Made by a program: the position numbers and the translations under genes. Positions 1-7,910 of a DNA stretch of 54,852 bases are shown piece by piece. A model generated the notes under the pieces. The model searched no databases, was not told the DNA's origin, and worked only from the letters and a program-made list of their open reading frames with translations. Every line of letters starts with the position of its first letter. Position 1 is the stretch's first letter. Source of the stretch: Flectobacillus roseus (GTDB lineage: Bacteria; Bacteroidota; Bacteroidia; Cytophagales; Spirosomataceae); the NCBI RefSeq assembly GCF_030056665.1, contig NZ_JASHIG010000042.1. One strand, written 5' to 3'.

Positions 1-69
1 AGTATCGTTTCAGAGCTGTTTTCGGAATATTCCCTTGGAAGAGACCGTAAACCTTCTTCCAATTTCTAA
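1..69 (+). CDS. Possible C-terminal tail of a gene cut by the window edge
   Basis: Frame 1 is open from the first base to a TAA at 67-69 and encodes about 22 residues ending in SSNF. Amino-acid use looks protein-like, but the piece is too short to recognise. It could equally be chance, because open stretches of this size are common in AT-rich DNA. Confidence 0.25.
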   Translation, partial: SIVSELFSEYSLGRDRKPSSNF

Positions 70-234
70 AGTCTAGAGTTTTCATAAACTTGCGCTGGTT
101 AGAATATTTACTGATTTAAAAAAAATGATTACTTTGTATGCAAAAAATGTACATTTTTCGTTTACTTAGTGTTGAAATTCATTTCAAAGTAAAAATTATT
201 TTTTTACAAAAGCAAAGAAAAATTTTACAAAAAT

Positions 235-741
235 ATGAAATATAACATCAATGGATTGATTATCAGTGACTTGATGGTAAAAAAAAATTTTACAGCATCA
301 AGTCTGGCAAGAAAATTGGACATGACCAGAGCAAATGTTCAGAATATTCTTAAAAGAGATTCTATAAAAGAAGAGCTTGTGGTTCGAATACTTGATGTTT
401 TAGGCTATTCGATTGAAGATGTAGAGGAGATGATTGCAAAAAATAGTTTTGCTGATAAAGAAGAACAAATATTGCAAAGTACAGATTCGTTAATGGAGAT
501 TTTGAAGAAAATTGAAGTATCATTTTCAGATGAACTTAAAGCTAAGAATGAGGAGTTGAAGAGAAAGGACGAACAAATTTCTCAATTGCTTCAGACCAAC
601 AACGCTTTAGTTATGGCTCAGTTGGGTCGAACAAATTTTAACTTGGGAATAGTCGATACCATCAGTTCTGAAAATGAGGAAAATGTAGGCAAAATAATTT
701 TGTTTACGCCCTTATTTGAAGCGTTAGTAGTAACAGCTTAA
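235..741 (+). CDS. Helix-turn-helix protein with coiled-coil tail
   Basis: Residues 10-60 fit a small XRE/phage-repressor-like helix-turn-helix: a helix, the turn segment SSLARKLDMTRANVQNILKR, then a C-terminal helix. Residues 70-125 are rich in E, K, Q and L with heptad spacing and probably form a coiled coil, so the protein is likely an oligomeric DNA-binding regulator. The start follows an A/T-rich leader without a Shine-Dalgarno sequence, as usual in this phylum. The gene stands alone and ends about 80 bases before a tRNA-like remnant and a strong terminator (838-866). It may therefore be the last gene of an integrated element to the left. The DNA target is unknown. Confidence 0.75.
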   Translation: MKYNINGLIISDLMVKKNFTASSLARKLDMTRANVQNILKRDSIKEELVVRILDVLGYSIEDVEEMIAKNSFADKEEQILQSTDSLMEILKKIEVSFSDELKAKNEELKRKDEQISQLLQTNNALVMAQLGRTNFNLGIVDTISSENEENVGKIILFTPLFEALVVTA

Positions 742-819
742 GAACTGCGGCTATTCTCCATAGCACTTTACGAAAGTACTAATTGGTTAATTATTAGATA
801 TATAAGTGTAGTTCAGTGT

Positions 820-838
820 ATTCCCGTACGGACTACCA
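820..838 (+). other. Remnant of the 3' end of a tRNA gene (probably tRNA-Glu), candidate att site
   Basis: The bases TTCCCGTACGGACTACCA (821-838) have the layout of a tRNA 3' end: the end of the T arm, a 7-base acceptor strand ACGGACT, discriminator A, then CCA. They resemble tRNA-Glu 3' ends as I remember them from Bacteroidota. No matching 5' acceptor strand, D arm or anticodon arm lies upstream, so this is a fragment and not a gene. It runs directly into a hairpin terminator, as a real tRNA gene would. Such fragments are left at the distal end of elements that integrate into tRNA genes. The identification rests on memory. Confidence 0.45.
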
Positions 839-866
839 AGCCTCTCAATTTTGAGAGGCTTTTTTG
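838..866 (+). terminator. Rho-independent terminator
   Basis: Perfect 11-bp inverted repeat (arms 838-848 and 851-861) with a two-base loop, followed on the plus strand by a run of T. It probably belonged to the tRNA whose 3' end precedes it and now also terminates the helix-turn-helix gene. Confidence 0.85.
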
Positions 867-932
867 TTTTATATGGCTTGCTTTAAACAAGCTCGTTTTC
901 TCAATTGTTGCTTCTTTTAATTCAAATTTTCT

Positions 933-1400
933 TCAAAAGTCGTATACCCATACAGAGATTACACTCTTAGTCAGTGTGGCGATTATCAGAGGTTCTATCT
1001 GATCCCAGGTTCCGCCTGCTAATCCACAGCCTATTCTTGGCATGTGTACTGAGGCATTTTGAGCCTTTGCAAAATCACTTACTTTTTGAAGCCCCTCCAA
1101 AACAGCCTCATAGCGAATAGGTGGATTCCCTTGTTCATCTTTATTGATTTTATGTTGACCTATCAAGTTGGCAACCCAGAGATTTTCTTCTACTTGGACA
1201 AATTGTACTTGTCCGAGGTCAAAATTTTCTTGGGATTTATACCAAGCGCGATACTGAAGTTCTGGTTCTTTCCAGCGTTTTGATATAGCCATGACAAATC
1301 CTTTTCCCCAACCCCCGATGTCGTTACAAATGTGTACAATAATCTTGTTACCTGACAGTGTAGGTGCGGTTGCATCTCCTTTGATGTAGTTAATAGACAT
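933..1400 (-). CDS. Macro-domain protein (ADP-ribose-binding, TARG1/Poa1p-like)
   Basis: The 155 residues are a single macro domain. Visible motifs are the N-terminal INYIKGDAT strand, HICNDIGGWGKGFVMAIS (about residues 23-40, the ADP-ribose pyrophosphate and ribose loop), and MPRIGCGLAGGTWDQIEPLI near residue 120. This arrangement is that of the small stand-alone macro proteins that bind ADP-ribose or hydrolyse ADP-ribosyl esters (TARG1/Poa1p group). No DarT-type transferase is adjacent, so a toxin-antitoxin role is not supported. A second, different macro protein lies at 33235-33834. The gene is single, and a possible -7 box lies about 84 bases upstream. Confidence 0.85.
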   Translation of the reverse strand: MSINYIKGDATAPTLSGNKIIVHICNDIGGWGKGFVMAISKRWKEPELQYRAWYKSQENFDLGQVQFVQVEENLWVANLIGQHKINKDEQGNPPIRYEAVLEGLQKVSDFAKAQNASVHMPRIGCGLAGGTWDQIEPLIIATLTKSVISVWVYDF

Positions 1401-1483
1401 AGTTGTTCAATAGTTTGATGAAAGTGAGAATTAGAAAAGGCCTTAATGAGTTTTGCAATAAGTAATCATTTTTTAATGAAATT

Positions 1484-1491
1484 CAAATATA
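1484..1491 (-). promoter_or_regulatory. Possible -7 box of the macro-domain gene
   Basis: Read on the minus strand this is TATATTTG, a match to the Bacteroidota -7 consensus TAnnTTTG, about 84 bases upstream of the macro-domain start. No clear -33 TTG is visible at the usual distance, so the call is weak. Confidence 0.35.
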
Positions 1492-1587
1492 GTTCAATTC
1501 TCTTTAGCTTGATTGCTGGAGGTCGTCATTACTATGCTCGTGAGCTTGATGGGTATCGTTTTGAGGTTTTGAATGTTAGGGTAAATA

Positions 1588-1944
1588 TTAGTCATTTAGC
1601 TCATGTTTTAACAATACAACATTAGGATTTTTCTTTGAATATACTATTTCAACTGAATCACCAACTTTATGTCGCTTGTAGAACTCTGTTTTGACACCTG
1701 TGTTTAAGGAATATTTTTTTCCATTCACAAGATAGCCAATATCAACCCCCTTTCCCTTATATGACCTTTTTGTGGTGATAACTCCTTTTGCATATATTGG
1801 ATTTGATAGTATTTCTGCTCGAGTTTCTTCAAAACTTATATCTATATACTTCCATATTATAAGTACAAGAGAAAGCGTAAGTAATACAGCTAGAATAACT
1901 GATATGACCTTTTGAAGTAACTTGAATTTAGAGCCCAATTTCAT
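1588..1944 (-). CDS. DUF3592-like membrane-anchored protein
   Basis: The 118-residue protein has one N-terminal transmembrane helix (residues 11-31). A short beta-rich domain follows, containing AKGVITTKRSYKGKG, VNGKKYS and HKVGDSVEIVYSKKNPN. The pattern of a variable 'turns into a new conformation' strand followed by VGD-x-V-x-V-x-Y-x-x-x-NP is that of DUF3592-type proteins. The function of this family is unknown. The gene is monocistronic, and its neighbours are also small accessory genes. Confidence 0.6.
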   Translation of the reverse strand: MKLGSKFKLLQKVISVILAVLLTLSLVLIIWKYIDISFEETRAEILSNPIYAKGVITTKRSYKGKGVDIGYLVNGKKYSLNTGVKTEFYKRHKVGDSVEIVYSKKNPNVVLLKHELND

Positions 1945-2050
1945 CTGGAGGTTTGTTTAGATATTGTTTGAAACTACGTTTTTTATAAACATGTGTGTTT
2001 GATATGATCCCAAAGGCAACACATTGACAGGAACCTAGTTACTTAGATTC

Positions 2051-2710
2051 TTAAAGTAAGATATCTGTTAAAGGGTGTATGACAAAACCTGTAATATCAT
2101 GTTTTTTTATTATTTCGATAAAGGTATTTGAAACAATGTTTCGATGAAACATATTATCATAAAACAATTCATAGTTAGGGAAATTTGATTTTAACCTGAT
2201 TTGACTTGGTCGTAATTGCCTTACATGTGAAGCTTGTTTAACTATCTTAAGACAATCCTCTTTTGATATAATCAACTTATCCTCCAATTTTTTGTACTCC
2301 AAATCAACATATTGAAACATCGAACTACTAAAATCTATATATTCAGATAGGTCTGAATAGTATCTCATCCAAAAATATCTATATGATTCATTTTTATACT
2401 TAACATCTATTTCATTAAATCGATGGTTGGGTAAACTTAGATTCTCAACCAATAGTTTTAATTTTTCACTTATCACTAAACCTGAAGGTAAAAACGTATT
2501 GTCTAGAACATCCGTGAGTTTTGCTCGATTGTTTACCGTTATTGAAAATTTTTCTATTGGATTATTGACTCCAGTATCATTTCGTAAAATCATTCTTGCT
2601 TCATCACTAAAGTCATAAAGAAGTGATAGCGTATTGTTTTTTGTTTGTGGATAATATCCAATTATACTTTTATCTGTAGAATATGATAGGCTATAAAACT
2701 GAGGAATCAT
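2051..2710 (-). CDS. Immunity-like protein (resembles DUF1629/imm11)
   Basis: This 219-residue soluble protein has no signal peptide. Residues 75-120 contain LKLLVENLSLPNHRFNEIDV and then a Y/W-rich strand, an IDFSSSMF segment follows near 130, and the C-terminus reads HDITGFVIHPL. The order 'LPxHRF, aromatic strand, IDFxxSxF, ITGxxI' resembles the DUF1629/imm11 immunity fold as I remember it. No toxin or secretion gene is near. The assignment is tentative. Confidence 0.45.
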   Translation of the reverse strand: MIPQFYSLSYSTDKSIIGYYPQTKNNTLSLLYDFSDEARMILRNDTGVNNPIEKFSITVNNRAKLTDVLDNTFLPSGLVISEKLKLLVENLSLPNHRFNEIDVKYKNESYRYFWMRYYSDLSEYIDFSSSMFQYVDLEYKKLEDKLIISKEDCLKIVKQASHVRQLRPSQIRLKSNFPNYELFYDNMFHRNIVSNTFIEIIKKHDITGFVIHPLTDILL

Positions 2711-2973
2711 ATATGTTTGAAAGGTTTTAAAAAATTCTTGAAATATCTGTTTAAACTATTCTAGGATTAAGATAGAGTCTTTGCATTATAGGCTCTTATG
2801 AAACTTTCCGATTCAAGGACGTAGATTACAGTCTAGCCAATCCTAAAAATTTCAAACATGAAACTGGAGGCTTATTCAATCCGAGACATTTCTAAGACTA
2901 TCTACTACAGATGCAATTTAACAAAAATATTAGCCTTAATAATTCTGACAAAAGGCAGTTTATTCTGGAATAA

Positions 2974-3174
2974 TTATTTGGATTTCATCGCTTTAATCAA
3001 TCGTTCGGTACGTTTGTCGGCACGGGCATTTTGTAGTGAAATCACTGCCCAGATAGCAGCAGGAATCCAGCCAATGAGCGTTACTTGCAAAATTAAACAA
3101 ATAATAGCCGTTAATATTTTTCCTCTAAATAGGAAAGATAAAAATGGGAAGAAAATTGCTAACAGAGTCATCAT
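2974..3174 (-). CDS. YqaE/Pmp3-family small membrane protein
   Basis: The 66-residue form starts at the MM pair encoded at 3174; a longer reading frame to 3234 adds 20 unlikely residues. Two hydrophobic helices are visible: LLAIFFPFLSFLFRGK and a second around LILQVTLIGWIPAAIWAV. The 'GW-P-A-IWA' signature is typical of the YqaE/Pmp3 proteolipid family, whose members are often stress-induced and affect membrane potential. A charged tail (RADKRTERLIKAMKSK) follows. The start was chosen because the hydrophobic core then sits at the N-terminus as in the family. Confidence 0.7.
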   Translation of the reverse strand: MMTLLAIFFPFLSFLFRGKILTAIICLILQVTLIGWIPAAIWAVISLQNARADKRTERLIKAMKSK

Positions 3175-3448
3175 AATAGGTCGTTTTTGTGAAAATATAT
3201 CTATAATTATGAAACGAAATAGAACGATTCTCAAGCAATAACCAAGATTTTTGTGATATAAGAACTTTTATTGATATAAACACCGAGCTTAGTGTGGTGA
3301 GTTGAGAAGGTGAAATACTTCATAGTAAGAACGAATCGTGACTCTGCCTGCTTGATAACATGTTCCATAGAACAATAAAACAAATTCTCTATTATCTTCG
3401 TATAGAGTAGCTCACCTACTGAAACATTAAAAACTACCTCCGAAAACA

Positions 3449-4171
3449 ATGACAAAGAAATATTTGATTGATGGGCTTAAAAAGGTGATGAAGCCTTATT
3501 TGGACGAGCATGGAATTACCATAAAGCAAAACCGTAGTATTGTTAAATCAGATGATGACCTTCGTTGTCAAATCATGTTTAATTTTAATAATTACGGAAC
3601 GATTGAGATTCAAGCCGTTTTTACTGTCCTTAGATATAACCATCTGGAGAAGGCTATAATTGACATTGTTTATAATGGAGGAGTTGATATAGTTACGTTA
3701 CAACCATATTCCGCAAAGTATATAAAAGAAAGGTATGAGTTTATAGAAACAATGAGAGGACCCTTATTTAAGGGGGAGGTAGTAGAATTTTTTGTTGATG
3801 AACAAATTGATTTGTTAGCAGAGTTCCTAATAGAATTCATAGAACAACAAGTAAAGCCTTTTTGTGAAAAATATCCTGATATTTATTCGATTGGCCCAGA
3901 ATTTTATAAATATGACCCACCTTACCAAGAGGGTGTAGGTTATGTAGGGTTATTTGAAGAATACCTTGGAAATCTTAATAAATATCAAGGTGATTATACT
4001 TCTTGGATTATACGAAGGCTACTGCTATTAAAATTTACAGCCGATCCAAAATATGATGATTACATGAAATGGATTCAAGAATGTAGAGATACAGGACAGA
4101 TATTCCCTTATCTTCATAATTTTATCGATAAAGTTATAGCGTATCCAATCCCTAAATTTTACTTGAAGTAA
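3449..4171 (+). CDS. Conserved hypothetical protein, possibly immunity-like
   Basis: A 240-residue soluble, acidic protein without a signal peptide or membrane segment. The N-terminal 100 residues look like an alpha/beta domain (MKPYLDEHGI, then paired strands around IEIQAVFTVLRYNHLEK). The C-terminal half is helical, with the segment YTSWIIRRLLLLKFTADPKY. I do not recognise the family. It is the only plus-strand gene in its neighbourhood and ends in a shared bidirectional terminator with the convergent NTF2-like gene. Size and context match orphan-immunity genes elsewhere in the window, but this is inference. Confidence 0.7.
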   Translation: MTKKYLIDGLKKVMKPYLDEHGITIKQNRSIVKSDDDLRCQIMFNFNNYGTIEIQAVFTVLRYNHLEKAIIDIVYNGGVDIVTLQPYSAKYIKERYEFIETMRGPLFKGEVVEFFVDEQIDLLAEFLIEFIEQQVKPFCEKYPDIYSIGPEFYKYDPPYQEGVGYVGLFEEYLGNLNKYQGDYTSWIIRRLLLLKFTADPKYDDYMKWIQECRDTGQIFPYLHNFIDKVIAYPIPKFYLK

Positions 4172-4210
4172 GGTATCTGAATTTGATTTAACAATGATAT
4201 TGGACTATCA

Positions 4211-4271
4211 CTATTATTTTCTTTCAAATGCTGGAACACTATGTCTCTCAGCATTTGAAAGAAAATAATAG
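4211..4271. terminator. Bidirectional terminator, 23-bp perfect hairpin
   Basis: Arms 4211-4233 and 4249-4271 are exact reverse complements over 23 bases, separated by a 15-base loop. The arms are flanked by A/T-rich ends on both strands. The hairpin lies between two convergent genes, so it can stop transcription from both sides. Confidence 0.85.
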
Positions 4272-4281
4272 GCTGCTAATA

Positions 4282-4659
4282 TCAACTAATATCCGTCAAT
4301 TTGGTAATAGTATTTCCTTTAAACTCAAATATGGATTTTCCAGATAATTGTAGTACTTGTCCTTTTTGTAATCCATCAGGAAAATCCATACCAAGGGTTG
4401 CTACATACTGTATCTCAACCTCTGTAGTATGCTCGAAGTGGGTAATAGCAGTAATGGTTTGAGTTCTTTTAGAGAAATAGGCTTTTGCTGTTTCAGCTTG
4501 TTGTCTAAATTCGCTTAAGCCATTTAGCACTAGATTTGTTTCACCGTTTTGGATGTTTTCAAATACAATATTGATATCAAAATCTTTCACCATTTGATCT
4601 ATATCAAATTGATTATAGCCATCGATATAGTTTTGAATAATTGCTTCTCGATTTGTCAT
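4282..4659 (-). CDS. SnoaL/NTF2-like protein
   Basis: 125 residues with the NTF2-like layout: N-terminal helix REAIIQNYIDGYNQFDIDQM, 'DINIVFENI' strand, GLSEFRQQAETAKAYF helix, then long strands ending in ISGKSIFEF-type sequence (LSGKSIFEFKGNTITKLTDIS). This cone-shaped fold serves binding or catalysis in many unrelated proteins, so the substrate cannot be told. There is no signal peptide, so it is cytoplasmic. It is a single gene, convergent with the gene at 3449-4171. Confidence 0.8.
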   Translation of the reverse strand: MTNREAIIQNYIDGYNQFDIDQMVKDFDINIVFENIQNGETNLVLNGLSEFRQQAETAKAYFSKRTQTITAITHFEHTTEVEIQYVATLGMDFPDGLQKGQVLQLSGKSIFEFKGNTITKLTDIS

Positions 4660-4758
4660 GATGGATGGTGTTGGTTATTTATCGGTTATAAAAAATAGTA
4701 TCAAATCTTTGCTTGAAACAGTGTTTAACGTGAGTTTGAAACTAATATTTGATAAAGT

Positions 4759-5499
4759 TTATTTTGTGTCTCCCTCAATTTCCTTCAATATCCTTTGTGT
4801 ATGTTCAATAATAACTCCATACTGATTTCTTAACTCAGATAGACTTCTTGAGGCATAGAAACTATATTTTTGAAGATAGGGGATTTTTAAAATCGCTGGG
4901 TTGATAGGAGAAACTTTACGGTCAATACTATTTTCTGATAAGTCTACATTGGGCTGGCTGAGAGACCATTCGTCTAGGTTTTTGCGTTTATAGTTTAAAT
5001 ATTCTAACTCCAGACGAGTCAACCAAGTGAAACGTTCCTCATATAAATCGGTAATGTCGTTTAACAAAGCTTTGTTTTTGAGAAGACGAAAATATCCCGC
5101 ACTTTTGGCAGCTTCATAGTTGCCATTGTTGGGGCTAATTAGGGTCGTTGTGTAAAAAAGAGTAGCATTTGATTTTAGAAATGATGATATACTATCTTGG
5201 GTGATTTCGGGATGAAGAGGAAGTGTTCTGATAAAGGTCGCGCACTGAAGTTGACGGCTAATAGAAGTAGAGTCTTCCTTCATTTCCAGCAAATCATGCG
5301 TTAAGTCTCTTGAAATACTTTTCAGGAAATTTTGTGCAATCTCCTCATTTTTATTATCCTCACTCCAATTATTTACCCACAAACTTATGGTGATTGATAC
5401 AATAATGATAATAGCTTCAGTAAGGAAATAGGCTCCCTTTTCGACAAGGGAAATTTGTATTTTTTTCAGAAGAGAGGTAATGTGTTTGATGAGTTTCAT
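4759..5499 (-). CDS. DUF6090-like membrane protein
   Basis: The start at 5499 (MKLIKHITSLLKK) is preferred to the in-frame ATG at 5529, because the family begins with a short basic amphipathic helix. One transmembrane helix covers about residues 22-44 (YFLTEAIIIIVSITISLWVNNW), followed by ENKN-type acidic residues and a long helical domain with LKSISRDLTHDL near residue 60. This is the usual arrangement of DUF6090 proteins of Bacteroidota, whose function is unknown. The gene is separated from GH16 upstream by a hairpin and is probably not part of the polysaccharide locus. Confidence 0.65.
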   Translation of the reverse strand: MKLIKHITSLLKKIQISLVEKGAYFLTEAIIIIVSITISLWVNNWSEDNKNEEIAQNFLKSISRDLTHDLLEMKEDSTSISRQLQCATFIRTLPLHPEITQDSISSFLKSNATLFYTTTLISPNNGNYEAAKSAGYFRLLKNKALLNDITDLYEERFTWLTRLELEYLNYKRKNLDEWSLSQPNVDLSENSIDRKVSPINPAILKIPYLQKYSFYASRSLSELRNQYGVIIEHTQRILKEIEGDTK

Positions 5500-5570
5500 A
5501 GCGTTCAAGAGATGAAATGGTGTAGGCAAGATACGATTTTTTCATAAAACTATGATGATTCAAAAATCAA

Positions 5571-5594
5571 GGAGGCGCGATAATCTGCGCCTCC
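5571..5594 (-). terminator. Terminator of the GH88-GH16 transcript
   Basis: An 8-bp GC-rich perfect inverted repeat (5571-5578 and 5587-5594) lies 18 bases after the GH16 stop. On the minus strand it is followed by TTGATTTTTG. Confidence 0.65.
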
Positions 5595-5611
5595 CAGCAG
5601 GTTAGGCGATT

Positions 5612-6433
5612 TTACTTTTTTTGATATACTCTTACATAGTCTACTGCAAAGCGATTAGGGAAAGTGGTATTGCTTGGGTCGCCACCATTTTGTCCGCCAA
5701 TGGCCAAATCAAATAGCATGTAGTGTGGTTGTTTGAAGGGGTTAAACCCACTTCCATCTTTATTTTCGAGTTGGGAGAGGGGCGTGCTAATCATCAATTG
5801 GTCATCGACGTATAGTGCAATATGTTCCTCGTCCCAATCCATGCGCCAAGTATGAAACTGGCTTGCCCATGTACTATCTACGCTTTGGGTTTTGCTATGC
5901 CATTCGGTTTTGTTGCTGGTCCCCAAACAAGCGATATTAGCCAGTATTTTGCCTCTGTAAAATTCCATGATATCGATTTCGCCGTTAGCTGGCCATGGCT
6001 TTTGAACACCCAAAGTCCACCATGCTGGCCACAAGCCCGAACGAATGTCAATTTTAGCACGTATTTCAAATCGTCCATATTGCCATTGTTGTTTTCCTTG
6101 GGTGATTAAACACGAGGAAGTGTACTCGATATTGGGACGATTTTCTCTCCAAGATTTACTGCCAGCTTTGTAATTGGGGTTGGGAAGATTCACCTTTTTT
6201 GCCTCAATGATTAATAGACCATTTTCACAATGAGCGTTATCGGGTTGATACCATTGTAGTTCTTCGTTGCGGACAAAGCCTTTTTCGTAATTCCAATTGT
6301 TGGGATTGGGTGAGCCGTCTTGATTAAATTCATCTGCCCAGACTAACTTATAAGCGTCTTTGGGTTTTTCTTGAGCCATTCCTGTACAACTAGTCAGTAC
6401 TAAAGTGGCAAAAAAGAGGTTTTTGATTTTCAT
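5612..6433 (-). CDS. GH16 family glycoside hydrolase, lipoprotein
   Basis: 273 residues. The signal peptide ends in the lipobox LTSC with Cys16, so the mature enzyme is probably lipid-anchored. The catalytic motif EIDIMEF supplies the nucleophile E152, helper D154 and acid/base E157 of family 16 retaining enzymes. WYQPDNAHCENGLLIIEAKK and a Trp-rich strand (LWPAWWTLG) match the beta-jelly-roll of laminarinase-like members. Family 16 members cut beta-1,3(4)-glucans or marine galactans; the exact substrate is not readable. The gene follows GH88 by 19 bases and shares its transcript. Length is that of a single-domain enzyme with no carbohydrate-binding module. Confidence 0.93.
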   Translation of the reverse strand: MKIKNLFFATLVLTSCTGMAQEKPKDAYKLVWADEFNQDGSPNPNNWNYEKGFVRNEELQWYQPDNAHCENGLLIIEAKKVNLPNPNYKAGSKSWRENRPNIEYTSSCLITQGKQQWQYGRFEIRAKIDIRSGLWPAWWTLGVQKPWPANGEIDIMEFYRGKILANIACLGTSNKTEWHSKTQSVDSTWASQFHTWRMDWDEEHIALYVDDQLMISTPLSQLENKDGSGFNPFKQPHYMLFDLAIGGQNGGDPSNTTFPNRFAVDYVRVYQKK

Positions 6434-6452
6434 AGAGGGTTTTCTCTAAGGC

Positions 6453-7634
6453 TTATTTCCAAGCCAAATATCTTTTCATTCCTTCCAAATAATAATAATC
6501 CGCATAAGTAAGCGGTACATCGATTTCCGTATTTTGCGGAATATGTCCCACACAATGTTCGATGATAAAGCCACCATTTTTGCCTTGTGCTGCATGGTAA
6601 GGCGCTTTTGAAAGATTGACCAAAATCGTTTCTGCTTCCTTGAAATAGGCTTTATTGAGCTTTGGCGTACTGTATTTGGCAAGTTCCAAAAGTGCGGAGG
6701 CAGTCACTGAAGCCGCCGATGCGTCTCTTAAAGCGTTAGGAATATTGGGTGCATTGTAGTCCCAGTAAGGAATCTTATCCGCAGGCATATTGGGATTGCT
6801 CATGATAAATTTAGCAATGTTTTGCGCCTGTTTTAAGTAAATAGGATTTTTTGTTTCACGAAACATTACCGTATATCCATAAAGTCCCCATGCTTGTCCA
6901 CGTGCCCATGCCGATTCGTCGGCAAAACCTTGAGCGGTTCTTTTTTGCTGAACGTCTCCTGTGGTTGCATTGTAGTTGATTACATGATAAGAACTGTAGT
7001 CTGGGCGAAAGTGGTTTTTCATGGTTGTATTGGCGTGTGTCACCGCAATCTTGTAATAGCTAGAATCGCCAGTGACTTTCGTAGCCCAGAAAAGCAACTC
7101 CAAATTCATCATGTTGTCGATAATCACCAAATACTCATTTTTGTTGCTATCCCACGACTTGATACAGCCTACTTTTGGGTCAAAACGCGAAGCCAACGAT
7201 TTAGCACTTTGAATCAAAATCTCTTTATATTCAGGTTTTGGGTCAATGTCTTTGGCATTACCAAAGCTACAAAACATCATAAATCCCAAGTCGTGGGTAG
7301 AGGTATTGAATTTTTCTTTTTCTAATACCTTCAAAATACGATTTGCCTCGGTCAATGTAGCTTGATCTTTGGTTTGTTCATAAATGTACAACAAAGAACC
7401 AGGGTAAAAACCACTGCACCACCAACCTGAGCCACTCCATTCATATTTATTTGATTTGGGGAAATACGTTTTCGGGAATTTATCAGCAGGAAGATTTTGG
7501 GCTAAAACTTTATATTGTTCGGCTGCCTCAGAGAATGCTTGTTTAAAGAGCTTTTTGTTTTGGGCAGATTGCGCAAAAGTCAGTGTTGTCAAAAGGATTA
7601 GAGCATAGGTTAACGCAATGCGAAAGTTTTTCAT
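6453..7634 (-). CDS. GH88 unsaturated glucuronyl hydrolase
   Basis: 393 residues with a signal peptide of about 21 residues. It has the (alpha/alpha)6-barrel signatures of family 88: EWSGSGWWCSGFYPGSL near residue 65, STHDLGFMM (D115), IIDNMMNLELLFWA (D173), ARGQAWGLYG and RDASAASVTASALLEL. D115 and D173 align with the two catalytic aspartates of the family. These enzymes hydrate the 4,5-unsaturated uronic acid at the end of oligosaccharides made by polysaccharide lyases. No lyase gene is present in the window. The gene precedes GH16 and is separated from SusD1 by a hairpin, which could lower its expression relative to SusCD. Confidence 0.92.
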   Translation of the reverse strand: MKNFRIALTYALILLTTLTFAQSAQNKKLFKQAFSEAAEQYKVLAQNLPADKFPKTYFPKSNKYEWSGSGWWCSGFYPGSLLYIYEQTKDQATLTEANRILKVLEKEKFNTSTHDLGFMMFCSFGNAKDIDPKPEYKEILIQSAKSLASRFDPKVGCIKSWDSNKNEYLVIIDNMMNLELLFWATKVTGDSSYYKIAVTHANTTMKNHFRPDYSSYHVINYNATTGDVQQKRTAQGFADESAWARGQAWGLYGYTVMFRETKNPIYLKQAQNIAKFIMSNPNMPADKIPYWDYNAPNIPNALRDASAASVTASALLELAKYSTPKLNKAYFKEAETILVNLSKAPYHAAQGKNGGFIIEHCVGHIPQNTEIDVPLTYADYYYLEGMKRYLAWK

Positions 7635-7755
7635 AAATAATGTAATGAATAAAATGAGTAAAAAAGTTTTTTAACTGTCGTAAAACTACTTCGAATCTCT
7701 GGCACAGGAAGGGCGTATTTTAAGAAAAATAAGGGGTTAAAATATTCAAAAAAAT

Positions 7756-7795
7756 AAAAGAGCCGTCAATTGAAAAATCAGTTCACGACTCTTTT
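7756..7795 (-). terminator. Hairpin between SusD1 and GH88
   Basis: 18-base arms (7756-7773 and 7778-7795) pair almost completely, with two or three G-U or mismatched positions. On the minus strand the hairpin is followed by a T-rich run. It can act as a terminator or attenuator inside the operon, giving more SusC/SusD than hydrolase. Confidence 0.65.
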
Positions 7796-7824
7796 GATAG
7801 GTGCAGTCCCAATCAGTCAATTAT

Positions 7825-7903
7825 TTGAGTGTTGAGTGTCGAGTTTAGAGTGCTGAGTTTTGAAAAAGAACTCCGCACTCATCACTCCAAACTCATCACT
7901 CAA
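7825..7903. repeat. Degenerate GAGT/ACTC hairpin repeat
   Basis: The left half is a run of GAGTG- and GAGTT-like units. The right half is a run of ACTCATCACTC-like units, so the two halves can form a long imperfect stem of about 30 bp. Similar ACTCATCA text appears near 12965-13000, just after SusD2. Both copies lie directly downstream of a SusD gene. Confidence 0.55.
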
Positions 7904-7910
7904 ACTTCTC

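Noticed and set aside
933..1400. DarT/DarG-type toxin-antitoxin pair
   Set aside because: Only a macro domain is present, and no DarT-like transferase is adjacent.
1495..1625. Protein-like plus-strand text (GGRHYYARELDGYRFEVLNV)
   Set aside because: No start, it overlaps the end of the DUF3592-like gene, and the similarity to RHS-type repeats is too weak.
2858..3241. 127-codon plus-strand frame
   Set aside because: It covers the YqaE-like gene on the other strand, which has a family pattern, so this is its shadow.
3231..3455. 74-codon minus-strand frame
   Set aside because: It overlaps the start of 3449-4171 and has no protein-like features.
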